Positions 9,813-21,355 of a stretch of 64,000 nt of DNA are shown here, piece after piece. How positions within the stretch are numbered: the stretch's first letter is position 1; each line of letters opens with the position of its first letter. The stretch comes from Amia ocellicauda (taxonomy: Eukaryota > Chordata > Actinopteri > Amiiformes > Amiidae). The notes beneath the pieces were generated by a model. It was given only the letters and a program-made list of their open reading frames with translations. It was not told the origin of the DNA and ran no database searches. The DNA lies in contig NC_089863.1 in the NCBI RefSeq assembly GCF_036373705.1, positions 4,654,357 to 4,718,356 of the forward strand. The letters are read 5' to 3'. Both the position numbers and the translations under genes were made by a program.

Positions 9813-9823
9813 GGATTTGAACC
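9813..9823 (-). promoter_or_regulatory. Box B of minus-strand tRNA-Leu (unit 6 example)
   Basis: Reads ggttcaaatcc on the minus strand, close to the Pol III box B pattern GGTTCGANTCC with A57 in place of G57, as in many animal Leu genes. In units 29, 30 and 32-34 the first base is C; in unit 11 C56 is T. Confidence 0.85.
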
Positions 9824-9865
9824 CACGCCTCCGAAGAGACTGGAGCCTTAATCCAGCGCCTTAGA

Positions 9866-9876
9866 CCGCTCGGCCA
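9866..9876 (-). promoter_or_regulatory. Box A of minus-strand tRNA-Leu (unit 6 example)
   Basis: Reads tggccgagcgg on the minus strand, fitting the Pol III box A pattern TRGCNNAGYNGG. The same match exists in most units 1-22. In units 23, 29, 31-34 and 36 it becomes tatccgagcgg, losing G10. Confidence 0.85.
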
Positions 9877-10283
9877 CGCTACCCGGGGAAGGACCTTGTC
9901 TTACCGCTTTGTATGTCTCAATGTATGTATGCATGCATGCACGCATACATGCATGCACGCATGCATGTATGTATGAAGTTATTGTCATGATGATTTCAAT
10001 GATCAAATCCTATGCATTTAATCTAGTTTCGTCAAAAGACGTCGATTAAGGTGAAGTCTTGTGTCTGCGTGCAAACAGACTACGAGTCCACTGCGCAGTA
10101 TGTGCGGGTCACAATACAATCCTTTCGAGCCCGTACAGATTGGGATGTTTTCATGCTAAATGTACTCGGTGCATCTTCAACAGCAGCAAAGGTCAACAGC
10201 GCTGTTGAAAATGTTGATACGCAGAAGCGTCCACCACGTGAGATGACTGATGCAGGTGTGACCGTAGACATCGTGGTGGGTGT

Positions 10284-10365
10284 GGTAACGTGGCCGAGTG
10301 GTCTAAGGCGCTTCATTTAAGCTCCAGTCTCTTTGGAGGCGTGGGTTGGAATCCCACCGTTGCCA
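10284..10365 (+). pseudogene. tRNA-Leu-like, anticodon TAA, unit 6 (reference degenerate copy)
   Basis: 82 nt, about 85-90% identical to the minus-strand Leu gene and pointing away from it. The acceptor ggtaacg/cgttgcc still pairs over 7 bp with compensating changes. Anticodon loop tttaagc reads TAA (Leu UUA), but the stem cttca/tccag has two mismatches. The T loop is ttggaat, so C56, needed for box B and for the G19 contact, is G. The nearest downstream T4 is 69 nt away. These lesions recur in every unit, so they predate amplification. It lacks the sequence of animal Leu(TAA) genes and derives from the Leu(AAG/TAG) family. Likely a pseudogene; a transcribed tRNA-like RNA is possible. Confidence 0.8.
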
Positions 10366-10479
10366 ACTTCCTTTAGCCATTAAAGTCATGGTGCTTTCCG
10401 AGTTGCACCTCGTTGTTCCATTTCACACGTTACTTTTCTGGACATGTACTTTGCATGTCAACGGGGAGCGCTCTCGGCA

Positions 10480-10561
10480 GACGAGGTGGCCGAGTGGTTA
10501 AGGCGATGGACTGCTAATCCATTGTGCTGTGCACGCGTGGGTTCGGATACCATACTCTTCG
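10480..10561 (+). pseudogene. tRNA-Ser(GCT)-like, unit 6
   Basis: Common form with 'catactcttcg' and a T4 downstream. Confidence 0.77.
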
Positions 10562-11601
10562 GATCACGGCAGCCTTTTACAGAAGAGCAATGATTGCTGC
10601 CTCAATAAAGTGTTCATCTCTTTCCATTACGTTGCAATCCTGTTCCGTCCTGTCTCAAAATGTTGTCATTACCCTCGAGTGGAATATCCGGGGTGGCGGT
10701 GTGCATGGTGGGAGATGGCCTGCGAGGGTGCAGGGCGTGTCTGCTTGCTTTGGGTCTTGGGTGGGGGCTGGTGTGGCTGAAATGCCAGCGCTGAATTTTT
10801 GGTCCTGGGGCGAGGTATATGAGAAAAGGCCCCACTATCAAGATTTCAAGTGACCACACCACCCTCAATCAATTCCCCGCAAAGCCCAAGTTACTGGTGG
10901 GCACTTCAGCAGCCAAAGAGCCACACCTTGGAGCAATTAGAAGATGGAATGAAACGAAAGCAAACACATTAAGATCTACACCTCCATAAAACAAGAGGCA
11001 AAGCTCTCACCCTTGGGGAAGGTGCACGTACAGCCCAGATAGCATCAGGAATGTAAAGTTCATGTTTCGGACGGTGTTAATGAGCTCTTCTAATCTCTCA
11101 TTTTTATTACATTCATCATTCGCTTCTCTCTATTCAATATGGTTGTGTATTATGGTTGGCATTATATTGCCTTTTATTTTGTGTTTTGATTTGCTTTCAC
11201 CTCATTGTCTCATTTCTTATTCCCAACTGTTATTATTAAGCTTGCACGTGTGCCTTATTATCATTTGTTTTCGTTTGAGGGAATCAGCGCCGCACAACAC
11301 CCCTGGGTCCACCTGCACTCCATCACCAAGCGTTCCTCGGGTACTTGGGCCATAAGTAATGAACGTCAGGTGTGCGTCTGTGTGTTTCTGCTCCCAGGTT
11401 GCGTGCGCCGCTTTTCCATCCACGACCCCAGTCTTGACCCTGCATCTACGAAACACTGCATTAAGATCCTGTGTGGCCACATTCGCAACTGTATACAGAC
11501 CACTGTGTGTTTTTGGTTCATTTGGATGCCGCCTGGGAGTCTTGCTGAAACCAAGCAACGTCGTCAACCTGGTCGTTGAAGACGGGCAAAAACATGGCTA
11601 T

Positions 11602-11683
11602 TGGCAGCGGTGGGATTTGAACCCACGCCTCCGAAGAGACTGGAGCCTTAATCCAGCGCCTTAGACCGCTCGGCCACGCTACC
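11602..11683 (-). tRNA. tRNA-Leu(AAG), unit 7, canonical
   Basis: Base-for-base identical to the unit-6 gene, with intact boxes A and B and T5 terminator. Confidence 0.96.
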
Positions 11684-12083
11684 CGGGGAAGGACCTTGTC
11701 TTACCGCTTTGTATGTCTCAATGTATGTATGCATGCATGCACGCATACATGCATGCACGCATGCATGTATGTATGAAGTTATTGTCATGATGATTTCAAT
11801 GATCAAATCCTATGCATTTAATCTAGTTTCGTCAAAAGACGTCGATTAAGGTGAAGTCTTGTGTCTGCGTGCAAACAGACTACGAGTCCACTGCGCAGTA
11901 TGTGCGGGTCACAATACAATCCTTTCGAGCCCGTACAGATTGGGATGTTTTCATGCTAAATGTACTCGGTGCATCTTCAACAGCAGCAAAGGTCAACAGC
12001 GCTGTTGAAAATGTTGATACGCAGAAGCGTCCACCACGTGAGATGACTGATGCAGGTGTGACCGTAGACATCGTGGTGGGTGT

Positions 12084-12165
12084 GGTAACGTGGCCGAGTG
12101 GTCTAAGGCGCTTCATTTAAGCTCCAGTCTCTTTGGAGGCGTGGGTTGGAATCCCACCGTTGCCA
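12084..12165 (+). pseudogene. tRNA-Leu-like (TAA), unit 7
   Basis: Matches the reference copy. Confidence 0.78.
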
Positions 12166-12279
12166 ACTTCCTTTAGCCATTAAAGTCATGGTGCTTTCCG
12201 AGTTGCACCTCGTTGTTCCATTTCACACGTTACTTTTCTGGACATGTACTTTGCATGTCAACGGGGAGCGCTCTCGGCA

Positions 12280-12361
12280 GACGAGGTGGCCGAGTGGTTA
12301 AGGCGATGGACTGCTAATCCATTGTGCTGTGCACGCGTGGGTTCGGATACCATACTCTTCG
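12280..12361 (+). pseudogene. tRNA-Ser(GCT)-like, unit 7
   Basis: Same as unit 6. Confidence 0.77.
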
Positions 12362-13401
12362 GATCACGGCAGCCTTTTACAGAAGAGCAATGATTGCTGC
12401 CTCAATAAAGTGTTCATCTCTTTCCATTACGTTGCAATCCTGTTCCGTCCTGTCTCAAAATGTTGTCATTACCCTCGAGTGGAATATCCGGGGTGGCGGT
12501 GTGCATGGTGGGAGATGGCCTGCGAGGGTGCAGGGCGTGTCTGCTTGCTTTGGGTCTTGGGTGGGGGCTGGTGTGGCTGAAATGCCAGCGCTGAATTTTT
12601 GGTCCTGGGGCGAGGTATATGAGAAAAGGCCCCACTATCAAGATTTCAAGTGACCACACCACCCTCAATCAATTCCCCGCAAAGCCCAAGTTACTGGTGG
12701 GCACTTCAGCAGCCAAAGAGCCACACCTTGGAGCAATTAGAAGATGGAATGAAACGAAAGCAAACACATTAAGATCTACACCTCCATAAAACAAGAGGCA
12801 AAGCTCTCACCCTTGGGGAAGGTGCACGTACAGCCCAGATAGCATCAGGAATGTAAAGTTCATGTTTCGGACGGTGTTAATGAGCTCTTCTAATCTCTCA
12901 TTTTTATTACATTCATCATTCGCTTCTCTCTATTCAATATGGTTGTGTATTATGGTTGGCATTATATTGCCTTTTATTTTGTGTTTTGATTTGCTTTCAC
13001 CTCATTGTCTCATTTCTTATTCCCAACTGTTATTATTAAGCTTGCACGTGTGCCTTATTATCATTTGTTTTCGTTTGAGGGAATCAGCGCCGCACAACAC
13101 CCCTGGGTCCACCTGCACTCCATCACCAAGCGTTCCTCGGGTACTTGGGCCATAAGTAATGAACGTCAGGTGTGCGTCTGTGTGTTTCTGCTCCCAGGTT
13201 GCGTGCGCCGCTTTTCCATCCACGACCCCAGTCTTGACCCTGCATCTACGAAACACTGCATTAAGATCCTGTGTGGCCACATTCGCAACTGTATACAGAC
13301 CACTGTGTGTTTTTGGTTCATTTGGATGCCGCCTGGGAGTCTTGCTGAAACCAAGCAACGTCGTCAACCTGGTCGTTGAAGACGGGCAAAAACATGGCTA
13401 T

Positions 13402-13483
13402 TGGCAGCGGTGGGATTTGAACCCACGCCTCCGAAGAGACTGGAGCCTTAATCCAGCGCCTTAGACCGCTCGGCCACGCTACC
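13402..13483 (-). tRNA. tRNA-Leu(AAG), unit 8, canonical
   Basis: Identical to the unit-6 gene with intact T5. Confidence 0.96.
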
Positions 13484-13883
13484 CGGGGAAGGACCTTGTC
13501 TTACCGCTTTGTATGTCTCAATGTATGTATGCATGCATGCACGCATACATGCATGCACGCATGCATGTATGTATGAAGTTATTGTCATGATGATTTCAAT
13601 GATCAAATCCTATGCATTTAATCTAGTTTCGTCAAAAGACGTCGATTAAGGTGAAGTCTTGTGTCTGCGTGCAAACAGACTACGAGTCCACTGCGCAGTA
13701 TGTGCGGGTCACAATACAATCCTTTCGAGCCCGTACAGATTGGGATGTTTTCATGCTAAATGTACTCGGTGCATCTTCAACAGCAGCAAAGGTCAACAGC
13801 GCTGTTGAAAATGTTGATACGCAGAAGCGTCCACCACGTGAGATGACTGATGCAGGTGTGACCGTAGACATCGTGGTGGGTGT

Positions 13884-13965
13884 GGTAACGTGGCCGAGTG
13901 GTCTAAGGCGCTTCATTTAAGCTCCAGTCTCTTTGGAGGCGTGGGTTGGAATCCCACCGTTGCCA
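13884..13965 (+). pseudogene. tRNA-Leu-like (TAA), unit 8
   Basis: Matches the reference copy. Confidence 0.78.
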
Positions 13966-14079
13966 ACTTCCTTTAGCCATTAAAGTCATGGTGCTTTCCG
14001 AGTTGCACCTCGTTGTTCCATTTCACACGTTACTTTTCTGGACATGTACTTTGCATGTCAACGGGGAGCGCTCTCAGCA

Positions 14080-14161
14080 GACGAGGTGGCCGAGTGGTTA
14101 AGGCGATGGACTGCTAATCCATTGTGCTGTGCACGCGTGGGTTCGGATACCATCCTCTTCG
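14080..14161 (+). pseudogene. tRNA-Ser(GCT)-like, unit 8
   Basis: 'catcctcttcg' form, as unit 5. Confidence 0.78.
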
Positions 14162-15201
14162 GATCACGGCAGCCTTTTACAGAAGAGCAATGATTGCTGC
14201 CTCAATAAAGTGTTCATCTCTTTCCATTACGTTGCAATCCTGTTCCGTCCTGTCTCAAAATGTTGTCATTACCCTCGAGTGGAATATCCGGGGTGGCGGT
14301 GTGCATGGTGGGAGATGGCCTGCGAGGGTGCAGGGCGTGTCTGCTTGCTTTGGGTCTTGGGTGGGGGCTGGTGTGGCTGAAATGCCAGCGCTGAATTTTT
14401 GGTCCTGGGGCGAGGTATATGAGAAAAGGCCCCACTATCAAGATTTCAAGTGACCACACCACCCTCAATCAATTCCCCGCAAAGCCCAAGTTACTGGTGG
14501 GCACTTCAGCAGCCAAAGAGCCACACCTTGGAGCAATTAGAAGATGGAATGAAACGAAAGCAAACACATTAAGATCTACACCTCCATAAAACAAGAGGCA
14601 AAGCTCTCACCCTTGGGGAAGGTGCACGTACAGCCCAGATAGCATCAGGAATGTAAAGTTCATGTTTCGGTCGGTGTTAATGAGCTCTTCTAATCTCTCA
14701 TTTTTATTACATTCATCATTCGCTTCTCTCTATTCAATATGGTTGTGTATTATGGTTGGCATTATATTGCCTTTTATTTTGTGTTTTGATTTGCTTTCAC
14801 CTCATTGTCTCATTTCTTATTCCCAACTGTTATTATTAAGCTTGCACGTGTGCCTTATTATCATTTGTTTTCGTTTGAGGGAATCAGCGCCGCACAACAC
14901 CCCTGGGTCCACCTGCACTCCATCACCAAGCGTTCCTCGGGTACTTGGGCCATAAGTAATGAACGTCAGGTGTGCGTCTGTGTGTTTCTGCTCCCAGGTT
15001 GCGTGCGCCGCTTTTCCATCCACGACCCCAGTCTTGACCCTGCATCTACGAAACACTGCATTAAGATCCTGTGTGGCCACATTCGCAACTGTATACAGAC
15101 CACTGTGTGTTTTTGGTTCATTTGGATGCCGCCTGGGAGTCTTGCTGAAACCAAGCAACGTTGTCAACCTGGTCGTTGAAGACGGGCAAAAACATGGCTA
15201 T

Positions 15202-15283
15202 TGGCAGCGGTGGGATTTGAACCCACGCCTCCGAAGAGACTGGAGCCTTAATCCAGCGCCTTAGACCGCTCGGCCACGCTACC
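15202..15283 (-). tRNA. tRNA-Leu(AAG), unit 9, canonical
   Basis: Identical to the unit-6 gene. Its 5' flank has one private change ('cccggtgaa'). Confidence 0.96.
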
Positions 15284-15683
15284 CGGTGAAGGACCTTGTC
15301 TTACCGCTTTGTATGTCTCAATGTATGTATGCATGCATGCACGCATACATGCATGCACGCATGCATGTATGTATGAAGTTATTGTCATGATGATTTCAAT
15401 GATCAAATCCTATGCATTTAATCTAGTTTCGTCAAAAGACGTCGATTAAGGTGAAGTCTTGTGTCTGCGTGCAAACAGACTACGAGTCCACTGCGCAGTA
15501 TGTGCGGGTCACAATACAATCCTTTCGAGCCCGTACAGATTGGGATGTTTTCATGCTAAATGTACTCGGTGCATCTTCAACAGCAGCAAAGGTCAACAGC
15601 GCTGTTGAAAATGTTGATACGCAGAAGCGTCCACCACGTGAGATGACTGATGCAGGTGTGACCGTAGACATCGTGGTGGGTGT

Positions 15684-15765
15684 GGTAACGTGGCCGAGTG
15701 GTCTAAGGCGCTTCATTTAAGCTCCAGTCTCTTTGGAGGCGTGGGTTGGAATCCCACCGTTGCCA
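15684..15765 (+). pseudogene. tRNA-Leu-like (TAA), unit 9
   Basis: Matches the reference copy. Confidence 0.78.
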
Positions 15766-15879
15766 ACTTCCTTTAGCCATTAAAGTCATGGTGCTTTCCG
15801 AGTTGCACCTCGTTGTTCCATTTCACACGTTACTTTTCTGGACATGTACTTTGCATGTCAACGGGGAGCGCTCTCGGCA

Positions 15880-15961
15880 GACGAGGTGGCCGAGTGGTTA
15901 AGGCGATGGACTGCTAATCCATTGTGCTGTGCACGCGTGGGTTCGGATACCATCCTCTTCG
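15880..15961 (+). pseudogene. tRNA-Ser(GCT)-like, unit 9
   Basis: 'catcctcttcg' form, as unit 5. Confidence 0.78.
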
Positions 15962-16995
15962 GATCACGGCAGCCTTTTACAGAAGAGCAATGATTGCTGC
16001 CTCAGTAAAGTGTTCATCTCTTTCCATTACGTTGCAATCCTGTTCCGTCCTGTCTCAAAATGTTGTCATTACCCTCGAGTGGAATATCCGGGGTGGCGGT
16101 GTGCATGGTGGGAGATGGCCTGCGAGGGTGCAGGGCGTGTCTGCTTGCTTTGGGTCTTGGGTGGGGGCTGGTGTGGCTGAAATGCCAGCGCTGAATTTTT
16201 GGTCCTGGGGCGAGGTATATGAGAAAAGGCCCCACTATCAAGATTTCAAGTGACCACACCACCCTCAATCAATTCCCCGCAAAGCCCAAGTTACTGGTGG
16301 GCACTTCAGCAGCCAAAGAGCCACACCTTGGAGCAATTAGAAGATGGAATGAAACGAAAGCAATGACATTAAGATCTACACCTCCATAAAACAAGAGGCA
16401 AAGCTCTCACCCTTGGGGAAGGTGCACGTACAGCCCAGATAGCATCAGGAATGTAAAGTTCATGTTTCGGACGGTGTTAATGAGCTCTTCTAATCTCTCA
16501 TTTTTATTACATTCATCATTCGCTTCTCTCTATTCAATATGGTTGTGTATTATGGTTGGCATTATATTGCCTTTTATTTTGTGTTTTGATTTGCTTTCAC
16601 CTCATTGTCTCATTTCTTATTCCCAACTGTTATTATTAAGCTTGCACGTGTGCCTTATTATCATTTGTTTTCGTTTGAGGGAATCAGCGCCGCACAACAC
16701 CCCTGGGTCCACCTGCACTCCATCACCAAGCGTTCCTCGGGTACTTGGGCCATAAGTAATGAACGTCAGGTGTGGGTCTGTGTGTTTCTGCTCCCAGGTT
16801 GCGTGCGCCGCTTTTCCATCCACGACCCCAGTCTTGACCCTGCATCTACGAAACACTGCATTAAGATCCTGTGTGGCCACATTCACAACTGTATACAGAC
16901 CACTGTGTGTTTTTGTTTCTTTTGGATGCCGCCTGGGAGTCTTGCTGAAACCAAGCAACGTCGTCGTCGTTGAAGACGGGGAAAAACATTGCTAT

Positions 16996-17077
16996 TGGCA
17001 GCGGTGGGATTTGAACCCACGCCTCCGAAGAGACTGGAGCCTAAATCCAGCGCCTTAGACCGCTCGGCCACGCTACC
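16996..17077 (-). tRNA. tRNA-Leu(TAG), unit 10, canonical TAG copy
   Basis: Same gene body as unit 6 except A34 to T, giving loop tttaggc and anticodon TAG, which reads CUA/CUG. All stems pair and boxes A and B are intact. Terminator is T5 (gtttttcc). The 6-bp unit deletion lies just downstream of the terminator and leaves the gene untouched. Confidence 0.95.
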
Positions 17078-17477
17078 CCGGGTAGGACCTTGTCTTACCC
17101 CTTTGTATGTCTGGATGTATGTAAGCATGCATGCACGCATACATGCATGCACGCATGCATGTATGTATGAAGTTATTGTCATGATGATTTCAATGATCAA
17201 ATCCTATGCATTTAATCTAGTTTCGTCAAAAGACGTCGATTAAGGTGAAGTCTTGTGTCTGCGTGCAAACAGACTACGAGTCCACTGCGCAGTATGTGCG
17301 GGTCACAATACAATCCTTTCGAGCCCGTACAGATTGGGATGTTTTCATGCTAAATGTACTCGGTGCATCTTCAACAGCAGCAAAGGTCAACAGCGCTGTT
17401 GAAAATGTTGATACGCAGAAGCGTCCACCACGTGAGATGACTGATGCAGGTGTGACCGTAGACATCGTGGTGGGTGT

Positions 17478-17559
17478 GGTAACGTGGCCGAGTGGTCTAA
17501 GGCGCTTCATTTAAACTCCAGTCTCTTTGGAGGCGTGGGTTGGAATCCCACCGTTGCCA
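17478..17559 (+). pseudogene. tRNA-Leu-like (TAA), unit 10
   Basis: G37 is A (loop tttaaac). Anticodon is still TAA. Confidence 0.78.
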
Positions 17560-17673
17560 ACTTCCTTTAGCCATTAAAGTCATGGTGCTTTCCTAGTTGC
17601 ACCTCGTCGTTCCATTTCACACGTTACTTTTCTGGACATGTACTTTGCATGTCAACGGGGAGCGCTCTTGGCA

Positions 17674-17755
17674 GACGAGGTGGCCGAGTGGTTAAGGCGA
17701 TGGACTGCTAATCCATTGTGCTGTGCACGCGTGGGTTCGGATACCATCCTCTTCG
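17674..17755 (+). pseudogene. tRNA-Ser(GCT)-like, unit 10
   Basis: 'catcctcttcg' form; the downstream T run is only TTT. Confidence 0.77.
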
Positions 17756-18796
17756 GATCACGGCAGCCTTTCACAGAAGAGCAATGATTGCTGCCTCAAT
17801 AAAGTGCTCATCTCTTTCCATTGCGTTGCAATCCTGTTCCGTCCTGTCTCAAAATGTTGTCATTACCCTCGAGTGGAATATCCGGGGTGGCGGTGTGCAT
17901 GGTGGGAGATGGCCTGCGAGGGTGCAGGGTGTGTCTGCTTGCTTTGGGTCTTGGGTGGGGGCTGGTGTGGCTGAAATGCCAGCGCTTAATTTTTGGTCCT
18001 GGGGCGAGGTATATGAGAAAAGGCCCCACTATCAAGATTTCAAGTGACCACACCACCCTCAATCAATTCCCCGCAAAGCCCAAGTTACTGGTGGGCACTT
18101 CAGCAGCCAAAGAGCCACACCTTGGAGCAATTAGAAGATGGAATGAAACGAAAAGCAATTACATTAAGATCTACACCTCCATAAAACGAGAGGCTAAGCT
18201 CTCACCCTTGGGGAAGGTGCACGTACAGCCCAGATAGCATCAGGAATGTAAAGTTCATGTTTCGGACGGTGTTAATGAGCAATTCTAATCTTTCATTTTT
18301 ATTACATTCATCATTCGCTTCTCTCTATTCAATATGGTTGTGTATTATGGTTGTCATTATATTGCCTTTTATTTTGTGTTTAGATTTGCTTTCACCTCAT
18401 TGTCTCATTTCTTATTCCCAACTGTTATTATTAAGCTTGCACGTGTGCCTTATTATCATTTGTTCTCGTTTGAGGGAATCAGCGCCGCACAACACCCCTG
18501 GGTCCACCTGCACTCCATCACCAAGCGTTCCTCGGGTACTTGGGCCATAAGTAATGAACGTCAGGTGTGCGTCTGTGTGTTTCTGCTCCCAGGTTGCGTG
18601 CGCCGCTTTTCCATCCACGACCCCAGTCTTGACCCTGCATCTACGAAACACTGCATTAAGATCCTGTGTGGCCACATTCACAACTGTATACAGACCACTG
18701 TGTGTTTTTGGTTCATTTGGATGCCGCCTGGGAGTCTTGCTGAAACCAAGCAACGTCGTCAACCTGGTCGTTGAAGACGGGCAAAAACATGGCTAT

Positions 18797-18878
18797 TGGC
18801 AGCGGTGGGATTTAAACCCACGCCTCCGAAGAGACTGGAGCCTAAATCCAGCGCCTTAGACCTCTCGGCCACGCTACC
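18797..18878 (-). tRNA. tRNA-Leu(TAG), unit 11, box B altered
   Basis: C56 is T, changing the T loop to tttaaat and box B to ggtttaaatcc. C56 is near-invariant because it pairs with G19. C16 is A. Terminator intact. Likely weak or inactive. Confidence 0.75.
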
Positions 18879-19278
18879 CGGGGAAGGACCTTGTCTTACC
18901 GCTTTGTATGTCTGGATGTATGTAAGCATGCATGCACGCATACATGCATGCACGCATGCATGTATGTATGAAGTTATTGTCATGATGATTTCAATGATCA
19001 AATCCTATGCATTTAATCTAGTTTCGTCAAAAGACGTCGATTAAGGTGAAGTCTTGTGTCTGCTTGCAAACAGACTACGAGTCCACTGCGCAGTATGTGC
19101 GGGTCACAATACAATCCTTTCGAGCCCGTGCAGATTGGGATGTTTTCATGCAAAATGTACTCGGTGCATCTTCAACAGCAGCAAAGGTCAACAGCGCTGT
19201 TGAAAATGTTGATACGCAGAAACGTCCACCACGTGAGATGACTGATGCAGGTGTGACCGTAGACATCGTGGTGGTTGT

Positions 19279-19360
19279 GGTAACGTGGCCGAGTGGTCTA
19301 AGGCGCTTCATTTAAGCTCCAGTCTCTTTGGAGGCGTGGGTTGGAATCCCACCGTTGCCA
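19279..19360 (+). pseudogene. tRNA-Leu-like (TAA), unit 11
   Basis: Matches the reference copy, with G37. Confidence 0.78.
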
Positions 19361-19474
19361 ACTTCCTTTAGCCTTTAAAGTCATGGTGCTTTCCTAGTTG
19401 CACCTCGTCGTTCCATTTCACACGTTACTTTTCTGGACATGTACTTTGCATGTCAACGGGGAGCGCTCTCGGCA

Positions 19475-19556
19475 GACTAGGTGGCGGAGTGGTTAAGGCG
19501 ATGGACTGCTAATCCATTGTGCTGTACACGCGTGGGTTCGGATACCATACTCTTTG
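19475..19556 (+). pseudogene. tRNA-Ser(GCT)-like, unit 11
   Basis: gactagg start as in unit 4, box A tggcggagtgg (C12 to G), 'gctgtacacg' variable arm and 'catactctttg' end. More decayed than most. Confidence 0.74.
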
Positions 19557-20595
19557 GATCACGGCAGCCTTTTACAGAAGAGCAATGATTGCTGCCTCAA
19601 TAAAGTGTTCATCTCTTTCCATTACGTTGCAATCCTGTTCCGTCCTGTCTCAAAATGTTGTCATTACCCTCGAGTGGAATATCCGGGGTGGCGGTGTGCA
19701 TGGTGGGAGATGGCCTTCGAGGGTGCAGGGCGTGTCTGCTTGCTTTTGGTCTTGGGTGGGGGCTGGTGTGGCTGAAATGCCAGCGCTGAATTTTTGGTCC
19801 TGGGGCGAGGTATATGAGAAAAGGCCCCACTATCAAGATTTCAAGTGACCACACCACCCTCAATCAATTCCCCGCAAAGCCCAAGTTACTGGTGGGCACT
19901 TCAGCAGCCAAAGAGCCACACCTTGGAGCAATTAGAAGATGGAATGAAACGAAAGCAAACACATTAAGATCTACACCTCCATAAAACAAGAGGCAAAGCT
20001 CTCACCCTTGGGGAAGGTGCACGTACAGCCCAGATAGCATCAGGAATGTAAAGTTCATGTTTCGGACGGTGTTAATGAGCTCTTCTAATCTCTCATTTTT
20101 ATTACATTCATCATTCGCTTCTCTCTATTCAATATGGTTGTGTATTATGGTTGGCATTATATTGCCTTTTATATGTGTTTTGATTTGCTTTCACCTCATT
20201 GTCTCATTTCATATTCCCAACTGTTATTATTAAGCTTGCACGTGTGCCTTATTATCATTTGTTTTCGTTTGAGGGAATCAGCGACGCACAACACCCCTGG
20301 GTCCACCTGCACTCCATCACCAAGCGTTCCTCGGGTACTTGGGCCATAAGTAATGAACGTCAGGTGTGCGTCTGTGTGTTTCTGCTCCCAGGTTGCGTGC
20401 GCCGCTTTTCCATCCACGACCCCAGTCTTGACCCTGCATCTACGAAACACTGCATTAAGATCCTGTGTGGCCACATTCACAACTGTATAAAGACCACTGT
20501 GTGTTTTTGTTTCTTTTGGATGCCGCCTGGGAGTCTTGCTGAAACCAAGCAACGTCGTCAACCTGGTCGTTGAAGACGGGCAAAAACATGGCTAT

Positions 20596-20677
20596 TGGCA
20601 GCGGTGGGATTTGAACCCACGCCTCCGAAGAGACTGGAGCCTTAATCCAGCGCCTTAGACCGCTCGGCCACGCTACC
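20596..20677 (-). tRNA. tRNA-Leu(AAG), unit 12, canonical
   Basis: Identical to unit 6 although the sequence just downstream (plus-strand positions below about 20580) is of unit-5, TAG-associated type. A conversion edge lies within roughly 20 bp of the gene's 3' end. Confidence 0.95.
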
Positions 20678-21077
20678 CGGGGAAGGACCTTGTCTTACCG
20701 CTTTGTATGTCTCAATGTATGTATGCATGCATGCACGCATACATGCATGCACGCATGCATGTATGTATGAAGTTATTGTCATGATGATTTCAATGATCAA
20801 ATCCTATGCATTTAATCTAGTTTCGTCAAAAGACGTCGATTAAGGTGAAGTCTTGTGTCTGCGTGCAAACAGACTACGAGTCCACTGCGCAGTATGTGCG
20901 GGTCACAATACAATCCTTTCGAGCCCGTACAGATTGGGATGTTTTCATGCTAAATGTACTCGGTGCATCTTCAACAGCAGCAAAGGTCAACAGCGCTGTT
21001 GAAAATGTTGATACGCAGAAGCGTCCACCACGTGAGATGACTGATGCAGGTGTGACCGTAGACATCGTGGTGGGTGT

Positions 21078-21159
21078 GGTAACGTGGCCGAGTGGTCTAA
21101 GGCGCTTCATTTAAGCTCCAGTCTCTTTGGAGGCGTGGGTTGGAATCCCACCGTTGCCA
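21078..21159 (+). pseudogene. tRNA-Leu-like (TAA), unit 12
   Basis: Matches the reference copy. Confidence 0.78.
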
Positions 21160-21273
21160 ACTTCCTTTAGCCATTAAAGTCATGGTGCTTTCCGAGTTGC
21201 ACCTCGTTGTTCCATTTCACACGTTACTTTTCTGGACATGTACTTTGCATGTCAACGGGGAGCGCTCTCGGCG

Positions 21274-21355
21274 GACGAGGTGGCCGAGTGGTTAAGGCGA
21301 TGGACTGCTAATCCATTGTGCTGTGCACGCGTGGGTTCGGATACCATCCTCTTCG
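21274..21355 (+). pseudogene. tRNA-Ser(GCT)-like, unit 12
   Basis: Identical to unit 5. Confidence 0.78.

Larger units (their letters stand above)
9802..9883 (-). tRNA. tRNA-Leu(AAG), unit 6, canonical reference copy
   Basis: 82-nt class II tRNA gene that charges leucine and reads CUU/CUC, with A34 expected to be edited to inosine. The acceptor arms ggtagcg and cgctgcc pair over 7 bp with one G-U, followed by discriminator A and no encoded CCA. The anticodon stem ctgga/tccag closes loop ttaaggc, whose bases 34-36 are AAG. The long variable arm (gtctcttcggaggc) is typical of Leu. The T arm is gtggg/cccac with loop ttcaaat. Boxes A and B fit Pol III promoters and T5 ends transcription 9 nt downstream. 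From memory it differs from human tRNA-Leu(AAG) only at base 57. No sign of an intron. It sits head to head with the degenerate Leu copy 400 bp away. Confidence 0.96.
9001..16200. repeat. Array units 6-9 (homogeneous AAG block)
   Basis: Four consecutive 1,800-bp units that are almost identical, all carrying the marker 'gcaaacacatt' near unit position 161 and 'gtatgtctcaatg' upstream of the minus-strand Leu gene. This is the most uniform stretch and all four Leu(AAG) genes are canonical. Units 8 and 9 show only scattered single changes, such as 'ctctcagcag' in unit 8 and 'ggtcggtgtt' in unit 9. Unit 9 loses the block's match at its right end. Confidence 0.95.
16201..17994. repeat. Array unit 10 (1,794-bp TAG type)
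   Basis: Carries a 6-bp deletion at about 16963 ('cgtcgtcgtcgttg' where most units have an added 'aacctg'), shared only with units 15 and 19. Its right half ('tttaaactcc', 'gctcttggc', 'agtgctcatc', 'gcgcttaat') is shared with units 15, 16, 19 and 20. Confidence 0.95.
17995..19795. repeat. Array unit 11 (mosaic, 1,801 bp)
   Basis: The left third is the 'C' haplotype ('cgaaaagcaatt', 'gagcaattct', 'gttgtcatt') seen in units 16, 17, 20 and 21. The right half instead carries the unit-4 markers 'cgtgcagatt', 'catgcaaaat' and 'gactagg'. A crossover or conversion edge therefore lies between. Confidence 0.93.
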
